Shown here in pieces: positions 32,813 through 41,900 of a stretch of DNA of 54,322 nucleotides. Where the stretch lies: assembly GCA_003223515.1 (NCBI GenBank), contig QHVI01000094.1:1-54322 (forward strand). The letters are read 5' to 3'. A model generated the notes under the pieces. That model was not told the DNA's origin, did not search any database, and was given only the letters and a program-made list of their open reading frames with translations. The position numbers and the translations under genes were made by a program. Numbering within the stretch: the stretch's first letter is position 1; each line of letters opens with the position of its first letter. The DNA comes from Candidatus Angelobacter sp. Gp1-AA117 (GTDB taxonomy: Bacteria > Acidobacteriota > Terriglobia > Terriglobales > Acidobacteriaceae).

Positions 32813-33864
32813 TACTCCTCCACTCTGCCTTCAACTCTGGCCCACAATGTTCCATGGGTAACGCAGTCGCAGCCTATAAGGATCCGTGGCGCGCTGATGG
32901 TGGTTGGGGAACTGGGCGAACCGATGCGGGAACCCGGCTCGATGATGATCTCGCTCTCGGCCAGCACTGGCCCTTTAATAATGGAGTTGGGCCCGATGCG
33001 GATACTGCCGGTGCTGATGAGGCTGCCATCGATGCGGGTGTTCGCGCCCAGCAGCACGTCTCCGTTGCCCTTGGCGCTGCCGAAGATGCGCGTACCCTGG
33101 TCAATGCGAATGGAACCTGTAGCGATAATGTTTCCCAGGAAGATTTCTCCTGCTCCCAGGTGAAGATTTCCATGAACGCGCGAGCGGGGTAGCGGCCGCG
33201 CAGCCTTGGCCGGTTTTTCGGGAGCGATGATTTCCGCCGTGAATGTTGGCTGTGCCTGGCTGGCAGTGACGATCAGTGGAGCGAACACCCGTTGAAAGCT
33301 GCATCCTGCGGAAAAATGCACTGCCTTTTCTGAAGAGCAGCGGGTGTGCAGATGGCTGGCGCGCTGCACAATGAGCTGTCCTTCAGCATGCAGCCAGCGC
33401 AGCACGTGGGTGCCTTCGGCCAGATAAATGTCACTTTCTCCCAGCAGGCCGCGAAAGACGTTGTTGCGTCCGCCGTAGAGCACGTCTGCGGCATAGACGT
33501 CCTGCATGAAGGTGAGTTGTTCAAGCAGGGAAATCTCTTTCCCAAACACTACCATGGTTTCCACGCGCTGCTCACTCAATGGATATAAGCCACCTTCACC
33601 GACAATCAACGTGTAGCACCCGTTGGGCAGGCGTGCTTCCATGATGGAATTACTCTGGGTGGCAGCCGCGATTGGCGCACGCAATGGATCCATGTAGCGA
33701 CGGAAGCTGCGCGCAAAGTTGCGAATATCGCCATCATCTTTGCGCGTTGGCAGCGGGCCCGCGTCTTTGCGGCGCAGAATCTCAAGTACTGCCGGAGCAA
33801 GCGGGAGAGCCAGCATGCCGCCGGTGGCGGCAGTCAAGGCCAGGGGTGCCCAGACTGAAATCAT
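32812..33864 (-). CDS. Bactofilin-like (polymer-forming) protein with N-terminal membrane helix
   Basis: 350 aa. An N-terminal hydrophobic helix (PLALTAATGGMLALPLAPAV) is followed by about 180 residues of mixed strands, then a right-handed beta-helix typical of bactofilins: VHGNLHLGAGEIFLGNIIAT, GSIRIDQGTRIFGSAKGNGD, LISTGSIRIGPNSIIKGP. Bactofilins polymerise on the inner membrane and organise envelope enzymes. Here one is fused to an anchor and encoded between the glycosyltransferase and the glycosidase, with overlaps on both sides. It may place the synthase at a cell pole or site; this is inference. Confidence 0.78.
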   Translation of the reverse strand: MISVWAPLALTAATGGMLALPLAPAVLEILRRKDAGPLPTRKDDGDIRNFARSFRRYMDPLRAPIAAATQSNSIMEARLPNGCYTLIVGEGGLYPLSEQRVETMVVFGKEISLLEQLTFMQDVYAADVLYGGRNNVFRGLLGESDIYLAEGTHVLRWLHAEGQLIVQRASHLHTRCSSEKAVHFSAGCSFQRVFAPLIVTASQAQPTFTAEIIAPEKPAKAARPLPRSRVHGNLHLGAGEIFLGNIIATGSIRIDQGTRIFGSAKGNGDVLLGANTRIDGSLISTGSIRIGPNSIIKGPVLAESEIIIEPGSRIGSPSSPTTISAPRILIGCDCVTHGTLWARVEGRVEE

Positions 33865-35123
33865 GCCGCAGGCCTCCCCACAGCAACCGGGCCGATGCGG
33901 GAGCGCTCGGTTTTGTGCCAGACCATTTCCTTACCCATGAGCGGCTCGATGATCTGCTGCCATGCGGCGCGTGAAACGCTGATCAGACTCACTGCGAATC
34001 CCAGGAAGGTGAAGGGCAGCAGCCGGATGCGCAGCCGCGATCCATCGAGACGCGTGGCCGCAGCGATTTCGAAGAACGCGGCGAAGTTACCCAGTGTGGT
34101 GAAGGCCGCCAGACCCAGCACCGCTACACCGCCGCCGATGGGCGCTCCGGTGTAGAAGAGCAACAGCGCCAATACCCATCCGAGCAAGAGTACTGGCGCC
34201 ATTGCGTACACGCCTAAGAGAAGGAGGCCGTCCAGCCTCTCCCACCAGCTCACATCATGGCGGCGTGTCAAACTCGCGGCGTAATGCACCATGGCCTGGT
34301 TGTGGCCCTTGGCCCAGCGCATAATCTGGCGTACGCGCACCGGCCAGCGCTCGGGGACTTCTTCGTAGCACTCGGCCCGGTTCTCATAAACTGTCTTCCA
34401 GCCGGCCATCAGCAGACGGAAGGTCAGGTCCGTATCCTCGGCTAGGGTGTTTTCGTTCCATCCGCCAATCTCATGGAGGGCGCACTTGCGGATGCCGGCC
34501 ACCGTACCGCCATACTGCGGCACGAAGTGCAGGTTCATGCGCGCCTGCTGGTCTACCTGGTAGCCGCCGGAGCGTTCCAGATCAAGCAGCCGGGTCAAAA
34601 GCTTCTTGCCCACGTTGAGCGGCACCACCCGGCCCATCACGCTGCCCACCTCAGGATCGAAGAAGGGAGCGACCAATTGCCGGATGAGCGCCTTGCCGGG
34701 GATGTAGTCGGCGTCGAAGACCAGCATGATTTCGGTCTTCACGTAAGCCATGGCATCTTTCAGGGCTGCGGCTTTGCCGGGCTTGCCGCCGGTGCGATGG
34801 AAGGGAATGATGCGGTCAGGGTATTTCTCTACAAAGCTGTCGATGATCTCCTTCGTCCGGTCTTTGGAACGATCATTGACCGGAACGATAGTGAGCCTTT
34901 CTTTGGGATAATCGACTTCGAGCAGTGCGCGAATGATATCGGCGACCACCGCTTCTTCATTGTGCGCGGCGATCAGGACAGTGACTGCGGGCCAGTCGGC
35001 CGTATCGATGTCAATGTACGGATGCCGCTGTTTCCCCATGATCCGGTTCAGCGTGAAACAGTAGTGCCGTACCGTGTAGATGCAAATAAGTAGTATGACA
35101 ATGCCAAATAGTTGGAGTAGCAT
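33861..35123 (-). CDS. Processive family-2 glycosyltransferase (PgaC/BcsA-like)
   Basis: 420-aa inner-membrane synthase. N-terminal helix (1-20), cytoplasmic GT-A domain with VTVLIAAHNEE (48-57), DRS (84-86), DAD (137-139), LAEDTD (227-232) and QIMRW (266-270, the QxxRW motif of processive enzymes), then hydrophobic helices from about 305 to 335, 340 to 360 and 370 to 390. No C-terminal PilZ domain, so c-di-GMP control of BcsA type is not visible. Likely donor is UDP-GlcNAc or the UDP-ManNAc made by the upstream epimerase. It is 175 bp after wecB, with a 4-base ATGA overlap to the next gene. Confidence 0.9.
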   Translation of the reverse strand: MLLQLFGIVILLICIYTVRHYCFTLNRIMGKQRHPYIDIDTADWPAVTVLIAAHNEEAVVADIIRALLEVDYPKERLTIVPVNDRSKDRTKEIIDSFVEKYPDRIIPFHRTGGKPGKAAALKDAMAYVKTEIMLVFDADYIPGKALIRQLVAPFFDPEVGSVMGRVVPLNVGKKLLTRLLDLERSGGYQVDQQARMNLHFVPQYGGTVAGIRKCALHEIGGWNENTLAEDTDLTFRLLMAGWKTVYENRAECYEEVPERWPVRVRQIMRWAKGHNQAMVHYAASLTRRHDVSWWERLDGLLLLGVYAMAPVLLLGWVLALLLFYTGAPIGGGVAVLGLAAFTTLGNFAAFFEIAAATRLDGSRLRIRLLPFTFLGFAVSLISVSRAAWQQIIEPLMGKEMVWHKTERSRIGPVAVGRPAA

Positions 35124-35298
35124 GCGCCCTCGCGAATCCAGTCGACCGGATCAACGAATTAAGAACTTCTGTTCGGTTGGGCATTGCCTCTCCTGCAAAC
35201 CAAGAGACTGGGGCCCCAAAACCTTTTACCCTTCCCGTGTATTTCCCTAATGACTAATACCATTCTGGTAATCACACGGGCTGATAACAAAGTACAAC

Positions 35299-36525
35299 TT
35301 AAGTTAAAACTTCAATCTGTTCAGCCGCGCGCGCCGCTCCGTGGAACTGTTTCCAGTCTTCGAGCACCGGACGTTCACCATGAAACCAGCGCACCAGGCC
35401 ATCTACTATCCTTTCTGATGCACGTCCATCGCCATAGGGATTGTCGCCTTCTGACATTGCCCGGTAGGCCAGGGGATCGCTCAGCAACTCTGCTGCTTCG
35501 CTCACAATCGCTTCGCGCGATGTCCCGATGATGCGCGCGAGACCCATCAGCGAGGCTTCAGGGCGCTCAGTCACCTTTCTCAATACCAATACCGGCTTGT
35601 GGAAGGTGGGCGCTTCTTCCTGCACGCCGCCGGAATCGGTCAGCACCAGGTAGCAACGCCGCAGCAGGGAGAGAAAGCCGAAATAATCCATGGGCGGAAT
35701 CAGGTGGACGCGCTCCATGTTATTGAGCTTGCTCATGACCGTGTCACGGACATTGGGGTTCATGTGAACGGGATAGATCACCCTGACATCCGCAAAGCTC
35801 TGTACCAGGTCGGCGATTGCGCCGCAGATATTCTCCAGTTCCGCGCCCCATGACTCGCGACGATGCGAGGTGATAAGGATGATGCGGCTGCCATCATCGG
35901 GAATTCCTTCCGGCAGAGGATGGTCGATGGCTTTCATCTCCATGAGCGTTTTCACCGCGTCAACAACGGTGTTTCCCGTTACCGCGATCTTTTCCTGGCC
36001 AATGCCTTCCGCCAGCAAATTATCGCGGGCAATCGCCGTAGGAGCAAAATGCAGCCTGGTGACAACGCCTGCAAGACGACGATTTACTTCTTCCGGATAT
36101 GGGTTGTAAATGTCGCGGCTGCGCAGCCCGGCTTCCACGTGGGCTACGGGAATCTTGCGATAAAAAGCTGCGAGTGCCGCCGCAAAGGCGGTGGTGGTAT
36201 CGCCCTGGATCATCAGGCAGTCGAGTTGAGTCGACTCGAGCGCGGCATCGGTGGCTTGCAGCACGCGGCAGGTAATTCCATTCAAACTCTGGTTATGGGT
36301 CATCAGGTTCAGATCCATATCAGGAGTGATGCCGAAGACCTGAAGGACCTGGTCCAGCATCTGGCGATGCTGCGAAGTGGAAATCAGAACGGGTTGAATT
36401 TCATCCGAACGTTTTTGCAGTTCGTAGATCACCGGCGCCATCTTGATGGCTTCCGGACGTGTCCCAAACACTAAACCAACAACTGGCCGTTTCCTCATAT
36501 GGTGGTCAGAATGGCTCCCGTTCAT
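35299..36525 (-). CDS. wecB: UDP-N-acetylglucosamine 2-epimerase
   Basis: 408-aa non-hydrolysing epimerase that interconverts UDP-GlcNAc and UDP-ManNAc in the cytoplasm. Motifs: LVFGTRPEAIKMAPVIYEL (from about 18), MIQGDTTTAFAAALAAFY, HVEAGLRS and PYPEEVNRR, VTGNTVVDA, ILITSHRRESWG, and LTDSGGVQEEAP near the C-terminus, all in family order and at full length. ATG 36498 is an alternative start. First gene of the exopolysaccharide locus and divergent from the PAS gene; its product would feed the downstream glycosyltransferase. Confidence 0.95.
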   Translation of the reverse strand: MNGSHSDHHMRKRPVVGLVFGTRPEAIKMAPVIYELQKRSDEIQPVLISTSQHRQMLDQVLQVFGITPDMDLNLMTHNQSLNGITCRVLQATDAALESTQLDCLMIQGDTTTAFAAALAAFYRKIPVAHVEAGLRSRDIYNPYPEEVNRRLAGVVTRLHFAPTAIARDNLLAEGIGQEKIAVTGNTVVDAVKTLMEMKAIDHPLPEGIPDDGSRIILITSHRRESWGAELENICGAIADLVQSFADVRVIYPVHMNPNVRDTVMSKLNNMERVHLIPPMDYFGFLSLLRRCYLVLTDSGGVQEEAPTFHKPVLVLRKVTERPEASLMGLARIIGTSREAIVSEAAELLSDPLAYRAMSEGDNPYGDGRASERIVDGLVRWFHGERPVLEDWKQFHGAARAAEQIEVLT

Positions 36526-36676
36526 AAGAAGATTCAGGCGGCGTTCTGGTTGGCTGTCTAAGCAACAAACGTTTGTGAAAATGTTTTTAAACTTCGTGAT
36601 TTACGGGCAACACGGCTATTAACTAAGCCATCAACAGGAGCATGCAAATGTGAGCTTCTGCGTCAGGAGTTCTTGA

Positions 36677-37291
36677 TTGTCAGGCCCAGTGAATCTATTT
36701 CAGAACCAGGTACTGGAACATCTGCCGGTGGCTTTTTGCTCTTGTGATACCGAAGGGAACGTCACAGAGTTCAATCGTCACGCCACTGATCTTTGGGGAA
36801 GCAAGCCGGCAGCAAGCGCCCGCTTCCATGGCGCTGCGCGGCTATTCGATGCCAGGGGAAAATTGCTGCCCCAGGACCAATCGCCCATTGCCTGCGCGCT
36901 GCGCACCCGCAAGCCGCAGCGGAACATGGAATTGATAGTCGAGCGGCCGGATGGCCGGCGCATCACTGTATTGAGCAATGCCGCGCCACTGCTTGACGCG
37001 GATAGCAAGCTGCTCGGCGCGCTGGAGGTTTTCCACGACATCACTGAACGGCGTTACGTGGAAGAGGCGCGCAGGGTGGCCGACCGGCTGGCCGCTTCGG
37101 CACGCGTAGCCAACCAGGTGGCGCAGCAGATAAAGAAACCGCTGGTGTCGCTTACCAGTCTGCTCGATATCTTGCGCAAAGAGACCAACCTCAGCGCGGA
37201 GGCGCGCTCTTATACAGAACTCATTGAACAGGAGCTCTCTCGATTTGATCGCCTCGCACAGGAGATGGTCCACCTTTCCATAGCTGCGTAA
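36677..37291 (+). CDS. PAS domain plus pseudo-HisKA domain protein
   Basis: 204 aa, TTG start with a clear AGGAG 7 bp upstream. Residues 10-125 form a PAS domain (VLEHLPVAFCSCDTEGNVTE through ALEVFHDITERRYVEE). Residues 130-204 are the dimerisation helices of a histidine kinase, VANQVAQQIKKPLVSLTSLL, but the phosphoacceptor His is replaced by Gln150 and the protein ends before any ATPase domain. It therefore cannot be a kinase; it may be a sensory dimerisation partner. Divergent from wecB (151 bp between), so a regulatory tie to the exopolysaccharide operon is possible. Confidence 0.72.
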   Translation: MSGPVNLFQNQVLEHLPVAFCSCDTEGNVTEFNRHATDLWGSKPAASARFHGAARLFDARGKLLPQDQSPIACALRTRKPQRNMELIVERPDGRRITVLSNAAPLLDADSKLLGALEVFHDITERRYVEEARRVADRLAASARVANQVAQQIKKPLVSLTSLLDILRKETNLSAEARSYTELIEQELSRFDRLAQEMVHLSIAA

Positions 37292-37310
37292 CTGGGACGA
37301 ACACAGGGAA

Positions 37311-37484
37311 ATGGATATGCGGAGCATGGCCGGGCATAGCGGAAGTGAGGAGATGCTTACCGGAATTGTGAACGGAATCAGCCGTTTGCAAAATAGCGGC
37401 AGCATCACGCGTTACAAAAACACGCGAGTCAACATCATAGGAGTAGCAGCTCACCATCTGCTGGCAGCAGTGACTGTGGAGTAA
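37311..37484 (+). CDS. Possible small ORF
   Basis: A 57-codon open frame (MDMRSMAGHSGSEEML, then ITRYKNTRVNIIGVAAHHLL) between the PAS gene and tonB. No recognisable domain; the start context is weak because the purine-rich stretch touches the ATG. It may be chance; listed because it fills an otherwise unexplained gap in the same direction. Confidence 0.25.
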   Translation: MDMRSMAGHSGSEEMLTGIVNGISRLQNSGSITRYKNTRVNIIGVAAHHLLAAVTVE

Positions 37485-37498
37485 TAGGCGGATTCATC

Positions 37499-38641
37499 AT
37501 GTTGAAACGGGCCAATACGTGGGACTTGCAACCGGAACTCGTAAGGAGATCCATGAACAGCGGTTCGCAGAATAATGGAGAACCGCCAGCGCCGCGAAAA
37601 AACAATGCGGTCCCTTCCTTTCAGTACGAATTGTCTCCACGCCGCTGGGACAGGCTGGGTACCAGCGTTGTCGTGCACGTGGTGGCGCTGATCCTGATAG
37701 TTCGCGTAGCCACCTTGATCCCGGTACCCAAAGAGAAACCGGTGATCACGCAGGTGACGCCGCTGATCATGCCCAGGCTTTCGCATCCGCCGAAGATTTT
37801 GCCGCCGCCTCCGCAGGTGCTGGCCAAACTGCAACCGTTGCCGAAGCCGAAAATTGAGCTTCCAACTCCAACACCTGTGCCGGAGCCTCCGAAGATTGAG
37901 CCACCCAAGATGGAAATAAAACCGCAGCCCACACCGCCTGCTCCGGTGGAAGTTGCCAAAGCTTTCCCTGCGCCTGATATACCAAAACCCGCGCCGCCGA
38001 AAAAAGAAGTTGTGGTGAACACCTTTGATTCCGGCAGCTCTGCTCCGCCTACGGTGAAGGAGCCGGCGCGCAAGGTGCAGACCGGAGGCTTTGGCGATCC
38101 GAATGGTACACCTGCCACTTCAGATAAGAAGTCTCCCGTGCAGATGGCGAGCCTGGGGTCGTTTGATATGCCCGGCGGTCCCGGCAACGGCAATGGCACA
38201 GCAGGGAAGCACGGGATAGAGGGTAACGTGAAGTCTGCCGGTTTTGGCGATGGGTCGGCGGGTGTTGGCAGTGGCGATCATGGACGCAAAACCGTAACCA
38301 CCGGAAGTTTTAGTGACAATACGGCGGTCGCACCCAGCGGGCCGAAGGCCCAGGCTATGGCCAAGCCGGATGTTACGCCGGTGGAGATCACCTACAAGCC
38401 GCGTCCGGTCTACACCGAAGAAGCGCGCAAGATGCATGTACAGGGTGAAGTTTTGCTGGAAGTTATGTTCACCGCGTCTGGTGAGCCGAAGATACAACGA
38501 GTGGTGAGAGGCCTGGGACACGGGCTGGACGAGGCGGCGGAAAAGGCAGCAGCGCAGATTCGCTTCAAACCGGCCAAACGCGATGGCCAGCCCTACGACT
38601 CTGTGGCTCTGGTTCATATCAATTTTGAGTTGGCTGAATAG
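37499..38641 (+). CDS. tonB: TonB-family energy transducer
   Basis: 380 aa. A cytoplasmic N-terminus, one membrane helix (about 54-75, TSVVVHVVALILIVRVATLI), a long Pro-rich and then Gly-rich periplasmic linker (80-285), and a C-terminal TonB domain: ITYKPRPVYTEEARKMHVQG, EVLLEVMFTASGEPKIQRVV, AAEKAAAQIRFKPAKRDGQP. It would pass proton-motive energy to outer-membrane transporters. No exbB/exbD lie nearby. The M48 peptidase gene follows after 21 bp with its own ribosome binding site (GGAGGA), so the two may be co-transcribed. Confidence 0.88.
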   Translation: MLKRANTWDLQPELVRRSMNSGSQNNGEPPAPRKNNAVPSFQYELSPRRWDRLGTSVVVHVVALILIVRVATLIPVPKEKPVITQVTPLIMPRLSHPPKILPPPPQVLAKLQPLPKPKIELPTPTPVPEPPKIEPPKMEIKPQPTPPAPVEVAKAFPAPDIPKPAPPKKEVVVNTFDSGSSAPPTVKEPARKVQTGGFGDPNGTPATSDKKSPVQMASLGSFDMPGGPGNGNGTAGKHGIEGNVKSAGFGDGSAGVGSGDHGRKTVTTGSFSDNTAVAPSGPKAQAMAKPDVTPVEITYKPRPVYTEEARKMHVQGEVLLEVMFTASGEPKIQRVVRGLGHGLDEAAEKAAAQIRFKPAKRDGQPYDSVALVHINFELAE

Positions 38642-38662
38642 GGTTCTACCCTCGGAGGAATT

Positions 38663-40354
38663 ATGCGTTTCGTTACTAGACTTTCCATCCTTTTCCTGGT
38701 TTTGGCTCTGGGAAGTTCTGCATTTGCGGGATCGAAGAAATCTAATCTGCAGAAAGACCAACAGCAGCAGGCCCAGGTTGATCCCAATGCGGACAAGATT
38801 TTCTACCAGGAAGCCAAGCTGGTGGAGAACATGCACAAGTTCACTCCACTGGTGGAGACCTATATCCAGAACATGAAGCCCGATGATGAGTTGGGCAGCG
38901 TTCCGGCGAGTGACAAGTATTTTCTTGGCCGCCTGGTGCTGAATGAAAAAGGAATCAGTGATGTCAAATTCACTGACAGGCAGAAGCCCGGATTTTTCAG
39001 CCGCGTGCTCGACCGGCTGAACAGCTTCTATAAAATGACCTATGTCCCCCAGGGTTTCATGCAGCTCATCTTCCTGAATGACCGCTTTGACAAGGACAAC
39101 TATGACCTGAAATACCTCAGGCAGCAGTTCCTCGGCGAAGTGCGCACCATGGTCTATGACGTTGTGCCCAAGCCCAAAGTGAAAGGCCCTCATTTCGTCG
39201 GCCGCATCTGGGTTGAAGACCAGGACTTCAACATTGTGCGCATCAATGGAACCTATGAGCCACGGCCGCGCATGGGCTTCTACTTCCACTTCGATAGCTG
39301 GCGGCTCAACATGCAGCCCGGCCTGTGGCTTCCGGCCTATGTGTACACGGAAGAGTCAGACGCCAAGTATGCCTTCACGCGCAGGTTGAGCATGAAAGGC
39401 CAGACCCGTCTTTGGGCCTACGACTTGAAGCATTCCGGACAACAGAGCGAATACACCAGCATGAAAGTGGATGCCAAGGATGTTTCCGACAGCGGCGGCA
39501 TGGGTTCGAACGAGTTTGTCCCGGTGCATAGTGAACATATGTGGGAGCGCGAAGCGGAAGATAACGTGCTCGACCGTATGGAGCGCGCCGGTGTGCTGGC
39601 TCCCGAGGGCGATGTTTCCAAGATTCTCCAGACTGTTGTGAATAACCTTGAAGTCACCAACAAATTGACTATCGAGCCGGAAGTGCGCTGCCGCGTGCTG
39701 CTGACCACCCCGCTCGAATCGTTCACCATCGGCCACACGATTGTGGTGAGCCGCGGCTTGCTGGATACGCTTCCCGACGAGGCCTCGCTGGCCATGGTGC
39801 TCTCGCATGAGTTGGGGCACATCGTTCTCGGACATCGTCTCGATACGAAGTATGCCTTCAGCGACCGGACTATCTTCTCTGATGAAGAAATCTTCCAGAA
39901 GATCGCTGTACTGCATCGCTCGGGAGATGAGGAAGCTGCTGACCAGAAGGGCATGGAGTTGATGCAGAACTCTCCCTATAAAGACAAGGCGGCCAGCGCA
40001 GGTCTCTATCTGAAGGAACTGGAGGAGCGCTCCGGCCATCTCTCAGCGCTGATCTATCCCCACCTTGGCAACCGCATGGCCAAAGGCAGCGATGTGCTGA
40101 AGATGGAAGCGTTGGTGCAGACGGCTCCGGATCTGGAGACTACTGACATCAAGCAGCTTCCAGCCTTGCCGCTGGGCAGCCGCATCAAGCTCGATCCGTG
40201 GGACGATCATGTGGAGATGCAGAAGAGCAAGCCGGTAGCTCTGCTCTCTGCGCGGGACAAGATGTCATTCGAGGTCACGCCTATGTATCCCAACCTGGTG
40301 CGCTATAAGGTGCCCGGCAGCGAGGTAGCGGCCACAGCAGCGGAGCGAAAATAG
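38663..40354 (+). CDS. Exported M48-type zinc metallopeptidase
   Basis: 563 aa. Signal peptide (LSILFLVLALGSSAFA), a large N-terminal region of unknown fold (30-300, with FYFHFDSWRLNMQPGLWLPA), and an M48 peptidase domain (about 305-480) with zinc motif HELGH starting at His382 (MVLSHELGHIVLGHRLD) and the downstream GDEEAADQKGMEL third-ligand motif. The N-terminal half reads like an outer-membrane-lipoprotein-type or beta-rich domain, not like BepA TPRs. Likely a periplasmic envelope quality-control protease. Confidence 0.88.
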   Translation: MRFVTRLSILFLVLALGSSAFAGSKKSNLQKDQQQQAQVDPNADKIFYQEAKLVENMHKFTPLVETYIQNMKPDDELGSVPASDKYFLGRLVLNEKGISDVKFTDRQKPGFFSRVLDRLNSFYKMTYVPQGFMQLIFLNDRFDKDNYDLKYLRQQFLGEVRTMVYDVVPKPKVKGPHFVGRIWVEDQDFNIVRINGTYEPRPRMGFYFHFDSWRLNMQPGLWLPAYVYTEESDAKYAFTRRLSMKGQTRLWAYDLKHSGQQSEYTSMKVDAKDVSDSGGMGSNEFVPVHSEHMWEREAEDNVLDRMERAGVLAPEGDVSKILQTVVNNLEVTNKLTIEPEVRCRVLLTTPLESFTIGHTIVVSRGLLDTLPDEASLAMVLSHELGHIVLGHRLDTKYAFSDRTIFSDEEIFQKIAVLHRSGDEEAADQKGMELMQNSPYKDKAASAGLYLKELEERSGHLSALIYPHLGNRMAKGSDVLKMEALVQTAPDLETTDIKQLPALPLGSRIKLDPWDDHVEMQKSKPVALLSARDKMSFEVTPMYPNLVRYKVPGSEVAATAAERK

Positions 40355-40419
40355 AAAATATGAAGGTAGGGAAAGCTGCCTCTCACTTCTAACATCTAAT
40401 CTTCACCGGATCATATGAT

Positions 40420-40767
40420 ATGAAATACTGGTTTGGACTCTTTGGTTTATTGGGCTTTGCATGTTATGTCGGGATATGGCGGAAATCGCCGGCGCAGGGC
40501 TTAGGACTGCGTGCTTCAACAGAACCATTCGACGCCTTTGAGATGGGTCACTCCATCTCAAAGGGAGCTGGATCATCTCCTACGGAAGAGCAATTTCTTT
40601 CTTGGGAAGTTGCAGAACTCGATAGTGAAGAGCCGGATTGGTACGAACCTAATTTGATTGCGGGGGCCAGGCGGTTATTAGCCGAAGGAAGAGAGTTTGG
40701 GAAGGTCGCATCAGTATATGGTGAACGGGTCACTAAAGAAGCCGAGCGACGACTTAAGGCAGCATAG
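40420..40767 (+). CDS. Small membrane-anchored protein, paralogue A
   Basis: 115 aa in AT-richer DNA. N-terminal membrane helix (YWFGLFGLLGFACYVGIW), a short linker, and a C-terminal helical module (62-114): AELDSEEPDWYEPNLIAGAR, RLLAEGREFGKVASVYGERV. The same module is found in the gene at 42205, so the two are paralogues flanking the GNAT-like gene. I do not recognise the family; the conserved WYxPNLIxxAR and YGExVTxEA motifs suggest a binding module. Confidence 0.7.
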   Translation: MKYWFGLFGLLGFACYVGIWRKSPAQGLGLRASTEPFDAFEMGHSISKGAGSSPTEEQFLSWEVAELDSEEPDWYEPNLIAGARRLLAEGREFGKVASVYGERVTKEAERRLKAA

Positions 40768-40943
40768 TTCATCCATTCGGCAATGGAGGCTGAATTAGAC
40801 TCACTGGCGCTGCAGCCACTTTGCATTCCGAATAGAGAACGCTCAGTTGTATTTCATAGAAGTTCATAATTGACAACTTTCTCTATTTAAAGCAGAATTC
40901 CTGCTTCCATATTAAATTTTCAAGAAGTGATCTACTTGGATGT

Positions 40944-41900
40944 ATGGATACTGCGATTGGCAAAAACAGATTCCGTACGCACCTCAAACTATGGCTACCC
41001 GATGCGAAGAGTCCTTGGGGGCGTCAGTTGAAGCCTGTGCTAAGTACTTTTGGGAAAATAAGAATTGTTATGCTGGAAGGGTTTACATTTGCTGACTATT
41101 ATGGTCTGCATACTCTCAGAAGGACAAGAGCAAACGAGCAGGTGGGCCTTTGGAAATCAGCCTTTAAACCGCTGCAGGCGCAGCCAAGCGTATTTGACAC
41201 ACTGACCGAGACATTAGTTGGTCCTTGTGCGCTCCGGGTTTTCATCGAAGCAAAACAAAAAATACATTACTCCATTGTCATTAACCATGGCCAGACGCCA
41301 GTTGCATTTTGCCGGCGCGAAATACGGAGTGCTACCAATGAAGTATTTCATCATTTCCTGAATGTGATTCCTGAATATCAGTCGAGTGGGATCGGCAGCC
41401 GGCTTTTGTGTAATGCGGTTTCCTGGTACAAGATGCTGAATTGGCCAAAAATTCATAAGATTTATATCACTGCTGGGTTGTCAGCAGGTGGCAGTGTATG
41501 GCCTAAATTTGGGTTTCGGCCTATTGATGGAAAGCAATGGAGTAAGACACACAAGAGAATTCGGTTAAATATGGAGCGAATACCCTCCGAAGTGAGAAAG
41601 CAATTTCAGCAACAGACAGGACTGGACATTACGGAATACATAGACGATATTCTCGCTAGTACTGACCCATGTAAAATTTGGGACATCTCTGATCTTGACT
41701 ATGCTGAAAATACTCGCAGCATAAGGATTCCCAAATCTCATACTGCTCACGGATATGCGCTTGGAACGTTCTTATTGCGACAAACTCGTTGGAAAGGCGT
41801 TCTTGATCTTACGGATTCTATTGCCGTTGACGCTTTCAAGACTTTCTTCGAAGGGAAAGAGAAAAGGTCAGGAATATCATACGGCTGCAAGAATATTTAA
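40944..41900 (+). CDS. GNAT-fold acetyltransferase-like protein
   Basis: 318 aa, noticeably AT-rich. The centre has a GNAT acetyl-CoA site: FLNVIPEYQSSGIGSRLLCN (Q-x-x-G-I-G loop), then KIYITAGLSAGGSVWPKFGF. The first 110 and last 110 residues are outside the usual GNAT core and unassigned; IWDISDLDY and FLLRQTRWKGVLDLTDSIAV near the end are notable. It stands between the two paralogous small genes in an apparently foreign segment. Substrate unknown; a defence or modification role is conceivable but not shown. Confidence 0.65.
   Translation: MDTAIGKNRFRTHLKLWLPDAKSPWGRQLKPVLSTFGKIRIVMLEGFTFADYYGLHTLRRTRANEQVGLWKSAFKPLQAQPSVFDTLTETLVGPCALRVFIEAKQKIHYSIVINHGQTPVAFCRREIRSATNEVFHHFLNVIPEYQSSGIGSRLLCNAVSWYKMLNWPKIHKIYITAGLSAGGSVWPKFGFRPIDGKQWSKTHKRIRLNMERIPSEVRKQFQQQTGLDITEYIDDILASTDPCKIWDISDLDYAENTRSIRIPKSHTAHGYALGTFLLRQTRWKGVLDLTDSIAVDAFKTFFEGKEKRSGISYGCKNI

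Noticed and set aside
38120-39289. 389-codon open frame on the minus strand
   Set aside because: Antisense to the tonB and M48 peptidase genes, both firmly identified.
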